Shown here one piece after another: positions 6,202-11,195 of a stretch of DNA of 11,195 nt; within the stretch, counting starts at the first letter, position 1; each line of letters begins with the position of its first letter. The DNA lies in NCBI GenBank assembly GCA_900545325.1, contig UQZE01000068.1:1-11195 (forward strand), given 5' to 3'. The translations under genes were made by a program, and so were the position numbers. The notes under the pieces are model-generated. The model searched no databases. It saw only the letters and a program-made list of their open reading frames with translations, and was not told where the DNA came from. Source of the DNA: an uncultured Eubacteriales bacterium. Its GTDB lineage: Bacteria; Bacillota; Clostridia; Christensenellales; Borkfalkiaceae.

Positions 6202-6234
6202 AAAGCCGTCCCGCAAATGCGGGGCGGCTTTTTT
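6201..6234. terminator. Bidirectional terminator shared by MerR and the aminotransferase homologue
   Basis: The arms AAAAGCCGTCCCGC and GCGGGGCGGCTTTT (one U-G wobble) close on AAAT, followed by six T on the plus strand and flanked by AAAA for the minus strand. It begins on the last base of the MerR stop codon. The minus-strand aminotransferase stop (6235-6233) lies in its T-run. Confidence 0.92.
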
Positions 6235-7375
6235 ATCCGAGCGCGTTTTTCAGCGCGTTCAATCCGTTTTCCAGCGTTTCCTCGTCTATGTTCAGCGGCG
6301 GCGTGAGAACTACGATATGCTCCCCCTCCGTCCGCACGAGCAGGCCCCTGTCGAAACATTCTCTCTGTACGGCGGGCGCGTTGTCCACTTCCAGGCCGAC
6401 CAGCATGCCCAGCCCTCCGAAACGTTTTACCTTATCGCATTCCGCAAGGACCTCGCGCATGCGGCGGCCGTACGTTCTCACCGTTTCCGCCATTTTTTCG
6501 TTCAGCGCGTTCAAAACCGCAAGCGCGCCCGCGCATACCGCGGGATCGCCGCCCCCCTGCGCGCCGTAAACGCCGCAGGCGAGCGTGCCGGCCGTTTTTT
6601 CGCCGAAGAGCGCGGCGCCCAGCGGCCCGCCGAAACCCGCCGACGCGGTAACGATGTCGGGCGCGAGGCCGTAATTCATATAAGCGAAGAGCTGCCCCGT
6701 TCTGCCTCCACCCGTAAACGTTTCGTCGGCGATCAGAAGCACGTCCTTTTTTTTGCAGAGTTCCGCCAGCTTTTCCAGATACTCCCGTTCGAGCGCGGCA
6801 AGCGTCTTTCTCTGCACCGTTTCGATCATAACGGCGCAGACTGAACCGTCGAGCGCGGCGGAAAGCGCCTCGGCGTCGTTGGCGGGCAGGGAAATAAACC
6901 CTTCCGCCGCGGGGCCGCACCCCTCCGCCAGCGCCCCTGCGGCAGACAGCGCGGCCAGCGAATATCCGTGGAACGAATTTTCCAACACGGCGACGGTATG
7001 CCGCCCCGCGCCGTATTTATCGGCGGAATATTTGCGGGCGGCGAGGATGGCGCACTCGTTCGCAGCGTCGGCGGAGGACGCGAAAAACGCCTCCTTCATC
7101 TTCGCGCGGCGGCAAAGCTGTTTCGCAAATTCCGCGACGGGACGGGAAAAATACGCGTTCCCCGCAAAGGGAGCTCTCTTCACCTGTTTTATCACGGCTT
7201 TCGTCCACTTTTTGTTGCCGAACCCCAGGGCACACGCCGCGCCCCCGCCGCCGAAATCGACAAACCTGTCGCCGAGAATATCGGTGAGCACCGCGCCTCT
7301 GCCCTTAAAAGCCACGATCTCCGCGCGGCGGCAGGTGCTCGCGGTAAACTTCTTTTCGGTTTCCTTGATCCCCAT
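6233..7375 (-). CDS. Class III (ArgD/GSA-like) aminotransferase homologue lacking the PLP lysine; probable pseudoenzyme
   Basis: The 380-residue reading frame follows the class III aminotransferase fold along its whole length, slightly shorter than the usual 390-430. Conserved landmarks are GRGAVLTDILGDRFVDF (25-41), SFHG (134-137), LLIADE with Asp217 (the pyridine-nitrogen aspartate), GGGRTGQLFAY (222-232) and APDIVT (238-243). The position that carries the Schiff-base lysine (DIxTxxKGxGG in ArgD-type enzymes) is Ala246 here, codon GCG at 6640-6638. The phosphate-binding SGAEANE is SADAANE (101-107), the STFGGNP loop from the partner subunit is AQGGGDP (272-278), and the substrate arginine after FHG is Tyr138. 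With these changes, transamination is not expected. The frame is intact and has its own promoter and a GAGAGGTG site, so the protein is probably made. It may bind a ligand or serve a structural or regulatory role; the role is unknown. Confidence 0.85.
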   Translation of the reverse strand: MGIKETEKKFTASTCRRAEIVAFKGRGAVLTDILGDRFVDFGGGGAACALGFGNKKWTKAVIKQVKRAPFAGNAYFSRPVAEFAKQLCRRAKMKEAFFASSADAANECAILAARKYSADKYGAGRHTVAVLENSFHGYSLAALSAAGALAEGCGPAAEGFISLPANDAEALSAALDGSVCAVMIETVQRKTLAALEREYLEKLAELCKKKDVLLIADETFTGGGRTGQLFAYMNYGLAPDIVTASAGFGGPLGAALFGEKTAGTLACGVYGAQGGGDPAVCAGALAVLNALNEKMAETVRTYGRRMREVLAECDKVKRFGGLGMLVGLEVDNAPAVQRECFDRGLLVRTEGEHIVVLTPPLNIDEETLENGLNALKNALG

Positions 7376-7414
7376 TCCGTTTCACCTCTCTGTTATTCTT
7401 CCCCTTTTATAAAA

Positions 7415-7444
7415 ACTATACACCGCGCGCGCACGTTCCGTCAA
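7415..7444 (-). promoter_or_regulatory. Promoter of the aminotransferase homologue
   Basis: TTGACG (7444-7439) and TATAGT (7420-7415) on the minus strand have an 18-base spacer and lie about 40 bases before the start codon. A functional-looking promoter supports the view that the gene is expressed. Confidence 0.65.
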
Positions 7445-7506
7445 GTTCTTTTTACGGCAGCCCTTCTCCCGCGCGGAATTTTTTTAAGAAAACTTCAAAA
7501 AAAGGC

Positions 7507-7535
7507 TTGACAAATAATACTATGCATTGTATAGT
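7507..7535 (+). promoter_or_regulatory. Promoter of the PadR-DUF1700-DUF4097 operon
   Basis: A perfect TTGACA (7507-7512) and TATAGT (7530-7535) have exactly 17 bases between them, about 30 bases before the PadR start codon. Confidence 0.88.
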
Positions 7536-7540
7536 ATTAT
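7514..7540 (+). promoter_or_regulatory. Palindromic operator, probable PadR autoregulation site
   Basis: The 10-bp arms ATAATACTAT (7514-7523) and ATAGTATTAT (7531-7540) are perfect inverted copies with a seven-base spacer. They cover the promoter spacer and the whole -10. Bound repressor would occlude RNA polymerase. PadR proteins commonly bind such AT-rich dyads at their own promoters; the assignment to the adjacent gene is inference. Confidence 0.82.
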
Positions 7541-7566
7541 GCGTAAAGAGGTATAGGAGGCGGCGA

Positions 7567-7881
7567 ATGGACATACAATTGAAAAAAGGCATGCTGGACG
7601 TATGCGTGCTGGCGGTGCTCCGCAGGGAAGAATCGTACGGCTATAAAATCATTTCCGACGTAGCGCCCTATATCGAGATCTCGGAATCCACGCTCTATCC
7701 TATACTCAAACGGCTGGAAAGCTCGGGCGCGGTGAAAACGCGGACAAAGGAGCATAACGGCCGGCTGAGAAGATATTATATGATCACGGAAAAAGGCCTG
7801 AAAAAGATAGACGAGTTCATCGAGGACATCGAAGAACTGAAAAAGATATACGCCTTTATACTCGGCGACAGTAAGGAGTAA
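7567..7881 (+). CDS. PadR family transcriptional repressor
   Basis: This is a 104-residue short (PadR-s2/LmrR-like) winged-helix protein. It begins KKGMLDVCVLAVLRREESYGYKI, the family's first helices. The recognition helix is ISESTLYPILKRLESSGAV (36-56), followed by the beta-wing KTRTKEHNGRLRRYYMITEKG with the characteristic R-Y-Y-x-x-T-x-x-G. A single C-terminal dimerisation helix (EFIEDIEELKKIYAFIL) completes it. ATG 7567 is preceded by AGGAGG, while the in-frame upstream TTG at 7507 overlaps the -35 and is rejected. Its stop lies three bases before the ATG of the DUF1700 gene, whose ribosome binding site AAGGAG is inside the last PadR codons, so the genes form a tight operon. The inducing signal is unknown; related regulators respond to hydrophobic compounds or envelope stress. 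Confidence 0.93.
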   Translation: MDIQLKKGMLDVCVLAVLRREESYGYKIISDVAPYIEISESTLYPILKRLESSGAVKTRTKEHNGRLRRYYMITEKGLKKIDEFIEDIEELKKIYAFILGDSKE

Positions 7882-7884
7882 AAC

Positions 7885-8454
7885 ATGAAACGCAAAGACT
7901 GGAACAAAAAACTGAAAAAACGGCTCTCGCGCCTGCCGCGGGAGGAACGGGACAGGATTCTATCCTATTACGGCGAAATGTTTGACGACAAAGCGGAATC
8001 CGGCATGAGCGAAGAAGAAATCCTGCGGGAATTCGGCGCGCCCGCCGACGTGGCGGCTCGCTTTCTTTCGGAATATGCGGAACCGGCCGCGAAAAAGACG
8101 GGCGTTTCCGCGGGGCGTATCGCCGCGGGCGTATGTTTTCAGGTACTGGCGGGCGTTGCGCTCGTTTGCGTGATCATTTCGCTCATAGCGGCCTGCGTTT
8201 CCCTCGCGGTGTCCTTTGCGGGCGTTGCGCTCGCAGGCGCGGGCTGCATGGGATTTTATATCGTACAGCACATACGGCACGGTTTCGCAACGGTGCTCAT
8301 TGCCTATTACGGCCTATCGGCGGCGGCGATCGGGCTGGGCCTCGTTCTCGCTCCCCTCTTTTTCAAGCTCACCCCGCTTTCGTGTAAACTGCTTGTAAAA
8401 TACTTTCAATGGAGCGCTGCCACGTTCACGGGCTCAAAGGCGGTGAAAAAATGA
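7885..8454 (+). CDS. DUF1700-like integral membrane protein
   Basis: This is a 189-residue protein. Residues 1-65 form a cytoplasmic helical domain with the hallmark sequence L-x-x-LPREERDRILSYYGEMFDD followed by MSEEEILREFGAPADVAARFL, the short HAAS-like helical module found in DUF1700 proteins. Residues 80-160 hold about three hydrophobic segments separated by a short loop (QHIRHG, 128-133). In such operons the protein is thought to act in the membrane with the PadR repressor and the DUF4097 partner, possibly relaying an envelope signal. That role is inferred from operon conservation, not shown here. The stop codon overlaps the ATG of the next gene (ATGA), so translation is coupled. Confidence 0.88.
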   Translation: MKRKDWNKKLKKRLSRLPREERDRILSYYGEMFDDKAESGMSEEEILREFGAPADVAARFLSEYAEPAAKKTGVSAGRIAAGVCFQVLAGVALVCVIISLIAACVSLAVSFAGVALAGAGCMGFYIVQHIRHGFATVLIAYYGLSAAAIGLGLVLAPLFFKLTPLSCKLLVKYFQWSAATFTGSKAVKK

Positions 8455-9266
8455 AAAAAGTAAAGATCTGTATGACGATAGGACTTATAATAACCATTCT
8501 GGGCGCGATAGCTTTCGCGGTCGGTTTCGGACTGCTCGACTGGAACGTAAACAGCCTCGGCAGCATCGCCTATAAAAACATTACCGTTACGGAAACGGCC
8601 GATACGCAAAAGATAGCCGTCGATTTCACGGAAACGGAAATCGTCGTCCGCACCGACGAAAGCGCACGCGAAATAACCGTAACGTATCCCGAAAAATACT
8701 ACTATACGGGCGAAAAGCTCTCTTCGGTCGCGGTATCGAACGAAAACGGCGCGCTTACGCTGACGGAAACGGCCGACATCAAATGGTATCACAGGCTCGT
8801 CCAGATCAATTTCGCCGTGCCGAAGATAGAAATCGTCCTCCCTGCGGACGGCGCGTACGACGTGGATATTTCGTCCCAAAACGCCTCCGTGCGCGTAGAG
8901 GGCGGCAGGTACCGCGCCCTTTCCCTCAAAACGACGAACGGCAGCATTGCTCTCAGCAACGTACAGGCGGAAAGCGCCGAGCTTTCGACTTTTAACGGAA
9001 AAATAGATCTTGCCGACGTTATCTGCGGCAGAATAGACGCGAAAACGAGCAACGCGGCTATCGCGCTCGAAGCGCTCGAATCGGACGACGTTTCGCTCAA
9101 AACGACGAACGGCGCGATAAAGGGCACGGTGCGCGGCAATGCGGGCGATTACAAAATTACCGCCGTTACGAGCAATGCGGCAAATAATTTGCAGAACACC
9201 GAAAGCGGAAGCAAATCGCTTTCCGTTTACACCGAAAACGCGCCGATCGATATAAAATTTATCTAA
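8451..9266 (+). CDS. Membrane-anchored DUF4097 beta-solenoid protein
   Basis: This is a 271-residue protein. A single N-terminal membrane anchor (about 8-29, after KKVK) is followed by an extracytoplasmic domain built of short beta strands. From about residue 140 it shows regular rungs of the T/S-x-N-G/A-x-I-x-L type; the asparagines fall at 144, 163, 182, 201 and 220, exactly 19 residues apart, then at 242 and 263. This matches the beta-ladder seen in DUF4097 (putative adhesin) proteins such as the YvlB group. ATG 8451 overlaps the DUF1700 stop and has GGCGGTG six bases upstream; the earlier in-frame ATG at 8409 would overlap the preceding gene by 46 bases and has no such site. It is the last gene of the PadR operon and is followed by a strong terminator. 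Probable role: envelope sensing or surface structure. Confidence 0.9.
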   Translation: MKKVKICMTIGLIITILGAIAFAVGFGLLDWNVNSLGSIAYKNITVTETADTQKIAVDFTETEIVVRTDESAREITVTYPEKYYYTGEKLSSVAVSNENGALTLTETADIKWYHRLVQINFAVPKIEIVLPADGAYDVDISSQNASVRVEGGRYRALSLKTTNGSIALSNVQAESAELSTFNGKIDLADVICGRIDAKTSNAAIALEALESDDVSLKTTNGAIKGTVRGNAGDYKITAVTSNAANNLQNTESGSKSLSVYTENAPIDIKFI

Positions 9267-9268
9267 AA

Positions 9269-9300
9269 AAAGGCTCCAGCCGAAATCGGCGGGAGCCTTT
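9269..9300. terminator. Bidirectional terminator shared by the DUF4097 gene and the deacylase gene
   Basis: A 9-bp outer stem (AAAGGCTCC with GGAGCCTTT), one mismatch, and a 4-bp inner stem close on AAAT. The minus strand continues into seven T, and the plus strand has only a short T-run. The deacylase stop codon (9301-9299) lies in the stem end. Confidence 0.88.
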
Positions 9301-9772
9301 ACACGTCTGCCACGACGTCCGCATAGCGCAGTTTTACCGTTTTTTCGAGATCGGCGGGGCGCAGTTCCACCTGATAACCTATTTTGCCGCCGCTGAAAAT
9401 AATGCTTTCGCATTCTTGCGCGCTCGCATGGACGATTGTCGGAAAGGCTTTTTTCATACCGATCGGCGAACAACCGCCGTGCACGTATCCCGTGAGAGGG
9501 AGAAGGTCCTTGCTCTTCAGCATGGAAAGGGCCTTTTCCCCCACCGCCGCGGCCGCCTTTTTCAGGTCGAGCTCTTCGGCCACGGGGATCATGAATACGT
9601 AATATTTCAGCGACTTAGAAACGGTAACGAGCGTTTTAAACACCCTTTTTTCCTCCTGGTTCAGCTGCGCGGCCACTTCTACGCCGCTCAGCGCCCCGCC
9701 CCCGTAGGTATATTCTCTGTAACTTATCTTCGCCTTATCGAGTATGCGCATCACGTTGGTCTTTTCCTGCAC
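9299..9772 (-). CDS. ybaK: YbaK/EbsC-type Cys-tRNA(Pro) deacylase
   Basis: This 157-residue protein has the normal length for the YbaK branch of the INS-like editing domains. Such enzymes hydrolyse cysteine wrongly attached to tRNA-Pro, acting in trans after prolyl-tRNA synthetase. The catalytic lysine is at residue 46 in VFKTLV, the same number as in the Haemophilus prototype. The family's TNVMRILDKAKI start, the IPVAEELDLKKAA segment (62-74), and the GYVHGGCSPIGMKK loop (95-108) with the GGxSPIG motif are all present, as is SGGKIGYQVEL near the end. The start is GTG 9772, with GAGAGGA and GGGAG upstream; an internal ATG at 9751 would remove the conserved first residues. It is transcribed alone from its own promoter. 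Confidence 0.93.
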   Translation of the reverse strand: MQEKTNVMRILDKAKISYREYTYGGGALSGVEVAAQLNQEEKRVFKTLVTVSKSLKYYVFMIPVAEELDLKKAAAAVGEKALSMLKSKDLLPLTGYVHGGCSPIGMKKAFPTIVHASAQECESIIFSGGKIGYQVELRPADLEKTVKLRYADVVADV

Positions 9773-9806
9773 GGCTCCCGTCCTCTCTTTCTTTATCCGC
9801 CTTTTC

Positions 9807-9824
9807 CCGCCCGAAAGCGGGCGG
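9807..9824 (-). promoter_or_regulatory. Small hairpin in the deacylase leader
   Basis: A perfect 7-bp GC stem (CCGCCCG/CGGGCGG) with a four-base loop lies between the promoter and the ribosome binding site of the deacylase gene. It may stabilise the mRNA 5' end; no known riboswitch is recognised. Confidence 0.35.
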
Positions 9825-9843
9825 TTATAATCGGTTTTTTGCT

Positions 9844-9873
9844 ATTATAACATTTCATAGCGGTGATATACAA
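9844..9873 (-). promoter_or_regulatory. Probable promoter of the deacylase gene
   Basis: TTGTAT (9873-9868) and a perfect TATAAT (9849-9844) on the minus strand have an 18-base spacer. A second TATAAC-like box lies closer to the gene, but without a comparable -35. Confidence 0.6.
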
Positions 9874-9913
9874 GAAATTTCGGCGTTTTTTCAAAAAAAC
9901 GCTTATAAAAAGA

Positions 9914-9942
9914 TTGCAAAATTTTCCGTTTTGGTATATACT
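9914..9942 (+). promoter_or_regulatory. Promoter of tRNA-Ser(GGA)
   Basis: TTGCAA (9914-9919) and TATACT (9937-9942) with a 17-base spacer end 20 bases before the tRNA. Confidence 0.72.
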
Positions 9943-9962
9943 GTTAAGCGGCTGAAAGTCAA

Positions 9963-10054
9963 GGAGATGTCGCCTAGCTGGTCGAGGGCGCACGATTGGA
10001 AATCGTGTAACCGTTAATCGCGGTTCGAGAGTTCGAATCTCTCCATCTCCGCCA
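9963..10054 (+). tRNA. tRNA-Ser (anticodon GGA), CCA encoded
   Basis: The acceptor GGAGATG pairs with CATCTCC, followed by discriminator G and encoded CCA (10052-10054). The anticodon stem CACGA/TCGTG holds loop TTGGAAA, with GGA at 9998-10000. The long variable arm AACCG...CGGTT marks a class II tRNA, and the T-arm GAGAG-TTCGAAT-CTCTC is perfect. It decodes UCC and UCU. It is a separate transcription unit with its own promoter and terminator. Confidence 0.97.
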
Positions 10055-10060
10055 TTTCAT

Positions 10061-10093
10061 AAAATCGCCTTTTTAGTAAAAAGGCGATTTTTT
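10061..10093 (+). terminator. Terminator of tRNA-Ser(GGA)
   Basis: A perfect 14-bp stem AAAATCGCCTTTTT/AAAAAGGCGATTTT with a three-base loop ends in six T, starting seven bases after the CCA. Confidence 0.93.
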
Positions 10094-10177
10094 CTGTATT
10101 TTTTGCGCGGCGGGCTTCACTTTCCGCAGCATCCGCGCCGACACCGATAAATGCCCTCTGCATATGGCGCAAAAAAA

Positions 10178-10206
10178 TTTTATTTACTTTAAAGATAATC
10201 TATGAT
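10178..10206 (+). promoter_or_regulatory. Possible promoter just upstream of the aspartic protease gene
   Basis: TTTTAT (10178-10183) and TATGAT (10201-10206) have a 17-base spacer. The -35 is weak. Transcription would begin about 5 bases before the ATG, giving a leaderless or near-leaderless mRNA, which would fit the absence of a Shine-Dalgarno there. Confidence 0.35.
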
Positions 10207-10217
10207 AAACTGTGTAT

Positions 10218-11024
10218 ATGCAGCGAGCAAATTATCAATTTTACGACGGTCTTTTCGACAAATTAATTTTCATTCCCGTTGAGATCAACGGTTTTCACGT
10301 TACCGCCATGTTCGATACGGGAGCCGCGATCAGTATTATCGCGAACTCTCTTGCCCGAAAAATCAAAGCATGCGTCATTGAAAATCCTCTAACGGCAGTA
10401 AACAATAACGGAAAATCTTTTCGGATCGAAAAGGCGGCGGTAAGCAGTATAAATCTCGGCGGCATTACGATCGAAAACGCCGTATCGGGAATAATTCCCG
10501 ACGATTATTTCGACTTCGGCGTCGACGGCAACGGAAAAACGTTTCCTGCGCAGATGTTTTTGGGATGGGACATTATCTCTCGCTTCTATTGGCGGATCGA
10601 TAAGAAAAATAAATCCTATTGCATTTTAAAAGACGGTCCCGTCAAAGCAAACAATTTATTTTATACCGATTACCCCGTTATTAAACTTACCTACGGTACG
10701 GAACCCTTGTTTTTCGGTTTTGATACCGGACATACAGAAACGATTCTCGACAAAACCTGGCATACCCGCCTCGACAACTTAAAGCCTGCGAAAACAGAAA
10801 CGCGCGGAGTCGGCAGTTCCCGTACGGAACGAGCGTTCGTTACGCACAATCTTGCATTGCAATACGAAAAGGTAATTTTCAATCTAAATTATGCGACAGT
10901 TTTGCCCAACGCCGTATTCGGCGTGAAAAATAATTCGGTCGCGGGATTATTGGGTATTGATTTTTTTGAAAACACAGCATTTGAAATAGACTTCAAAAAC
11001 CGTTATTTTTATATAGAAAAATAA
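10218..11024 (+). CDS. Two-lobed retropepsin-like aspartic protease
   Basis: This 268-residue protein has no signal peptide or membrane segment, so it is probably cytosolic. Two homologous retropepsin-like lobes follow each other. Lobe 1 has FDTGAAISII with Asp33 and the closing motif FLGWDIISRFYWRID (114-128). Lobe 2 has FDTGHTETIL with Asp169 and LLGIDFFENTAFEIDF (244-259). The catalytic DTG and the hydrophobic-hydrophobic-Gly element of the aspartic protease fold are thus both duplicated, 136 residues apart. A retroviral-type protease needs a dimer to bring two DTGs together; here one chain could supply both. Aspartyl proteases of the Asp_protease_2 type are known in gut bacteria; the substrate here cannot be told. 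ATG 10218 is chosen over GTG 10212; neither has a visible Shine-Dalgarno, unlike almost every other gene here. The gene is also AT-richer than its neighbours, suggesting transfer. Confidence 0.82.
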   Translation: MQRANYQFYDGLFDKLIFIPVEINGFHVTAMFDTGAAISIIANSLARKIKACVIENPLTAVNNNGKSFRIEKAAVSSINLGGITIENAVSGIIPDDYFDFGVDGNGKTFPAQMFLGWDIISRFYWRIDKKNKSYCILKDGPVKANNLFYTDYPVIKLTYGTEPLFFGFDTGHTETILDKTWHTRLDNLKPAKTETRGVGSSRTERAFVTHNLALQYEKVIFNLNYATVLPNAVFGVKNNSVAGLLGIDFFENTAFEIDFKNRYFYIEK

Positions 11025-11132
11025 AACCGTTTGCTGCAATGCGGCGCGGAAAAGCGTGCGGAACGCACAATCTTTCCCCGACGCCGTTTATCGCCGCAAT
11101 GACTTCTCGGCAAACGACATATACGGTTTTAT
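11021..11132. repeat. Nested inverted repeat after the protease gene
   Basis: Three arm pairs nest in order: ATAAAACCGT (11021-11030) with ACGGTTTTAT (11123-11132), CGTTTGC (11028-11034) with GCAAACG (11110-11116), and GCGGCG (11041-11046) with CGCCGC (11092-11097). A small GTGCG/CGCAC hairpin (11056-11068) lies inside. It starts at the protease stop codon. No confident gene is seen from 11025 to 11176. Confidence 0.5.
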
Positions 11133-11176
11133 CAACTGGAAACGCATGCAACGGCGGCAGGCGAAAAATTAAAAGC

Positions 11177-11195
11177 AGATCGGAAGAGCGTCGTG
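11177..11195 (+). other. Illumina TruSeq adapter remnant (not genomic)
   Basis: The final 19 bases, AGATCGGAAGAGCGTCGTG, are identical to the start of the standard TruSeq read-2-side adapter read-through sequence. Genomic sequence therefore ends at or before 11176. Confidence 0.97.

Noticed and set aside
6753..7510. Plus-strand frames opposite the aminotransferase homologue
   Set aside because: They are shadows of a coding region whose protein matches a known fold. I also considered that the aminotransferase itself might be the shadow, but its motifs, promoter and ribosome site rule that out.
8406..9473. 355-codon minus-strand frame
   Set aside because: It runs antisense through the DUF4097 gene and out of frame through the deacylase gene, crosses the shared terminator, and is Arg/Val/Phe-rich with no family match.
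10014..10163. 49-codon minus-strand frame from ATG 10163 ending inside tRNA-Ser(GGA)
   Set aside because: It crosses the terminator and the tRNA gene and lacks a ribosome site; frames running into a tRNA like this are a familiar artefact.
11017..11172. Open plus-strand frame with a plausible-looking C-terminal stretch (GFINWKRMQRRQAKN)
   Set aside because: It has no start codon with a ribosome site, overlaps the nested inverted repeat, and an alternative frame from ATG 11039 runs into the adapter. It could be a gene remnant, but this is not provable here.
1..11195. CRISPR array, transposase, integrase, toxin-antitoxin pair or defence system
   Set aside because: No regularly spaced direct repeats, no transposase or recombinase motifs and no paired small toxin/antitoxin genes could be seen on either strand.

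Overview
The window looks like a contig from an uncultured gut-type Clostridia (Bacillota). The reasons are a HrcA/CIRCE-type operator before groES-groEL, strong GGAGG-type ribosome binding sites, tRNA genes that encode their own CCA, and a PadR / DUF1700 / DUF4097 operon. The family-level placement is an inference. The last 19 bases match the Illumina TruSeq adapter, so the right end is a library artefact rather than genome.

Region by region. (1) Positions 1-830 carry mobile-element-like material: the C-terminal end of a membrane protein (+), which collides near position 400-420 with the 5' end of an oppositely oriented gene (-), preceded by an 87-residue hypothetical gene. (2) Positions 826-1192 hold no convincing gene. 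They contain two diverged, inverted copies of a leader-like repeat around a terminator, then the terminator of tRNA-Ser(UGA). The mobile-looking DNA lies on the 3' side of this tRNA, the usual integration side. (3) Positions 1376-1825 encode a dCMP deaminase (-). (4) Positions 1937-4011 are the CIRCE-controlled groES-groEL operon (+) and its terminator. (5) Positions 3995-6234 hold a MATE efflux pump (-) divergent from a MerR-family regulator (+); the pump promoter has the 19-bp spacer and central palindrome typical of MerR-activated promoters. (6) Positions 6233-7444 encode a class III aminotransferase homologue (-) in which the PLP lysine and several other active-site residues are replaced, so it is probably a pseudoenzyme. 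(7) Positions 7507-9300 are a PadR - DUF1700 - DUF4097 operon (+) with a perfect palindrome over its promoter. (8) Positions 9299-9873 encode a YbaK/EbsC-type Cys-tRNA(Pro) deacylase (-). (9) Positions 9914-10093 are a complete tRNA-Ser(GGA) transcription unit. (10) Positions 10218-11024 encode an AT-richer two-lobed retropepsin-like aspartic protease with a DTG motif in each lobe and no visible Shine-Dalgarno, followed by a nested inverted repeat.

The chromosomal part is compact. Three convergent gene pairs (groEL/MATE, MerR/aminotransferase, DUF4097/YbaK) each share one bidirectional terminator, and in each case the minus-strand gene's stop codon sits inside or on the edge of the hairpin. 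The most interesting items are the lysine-less aminotransferase, the two-DTG protease, the fully readable MerR/MATE switch, and the inverted leader repeats beside tRNA-Ser.
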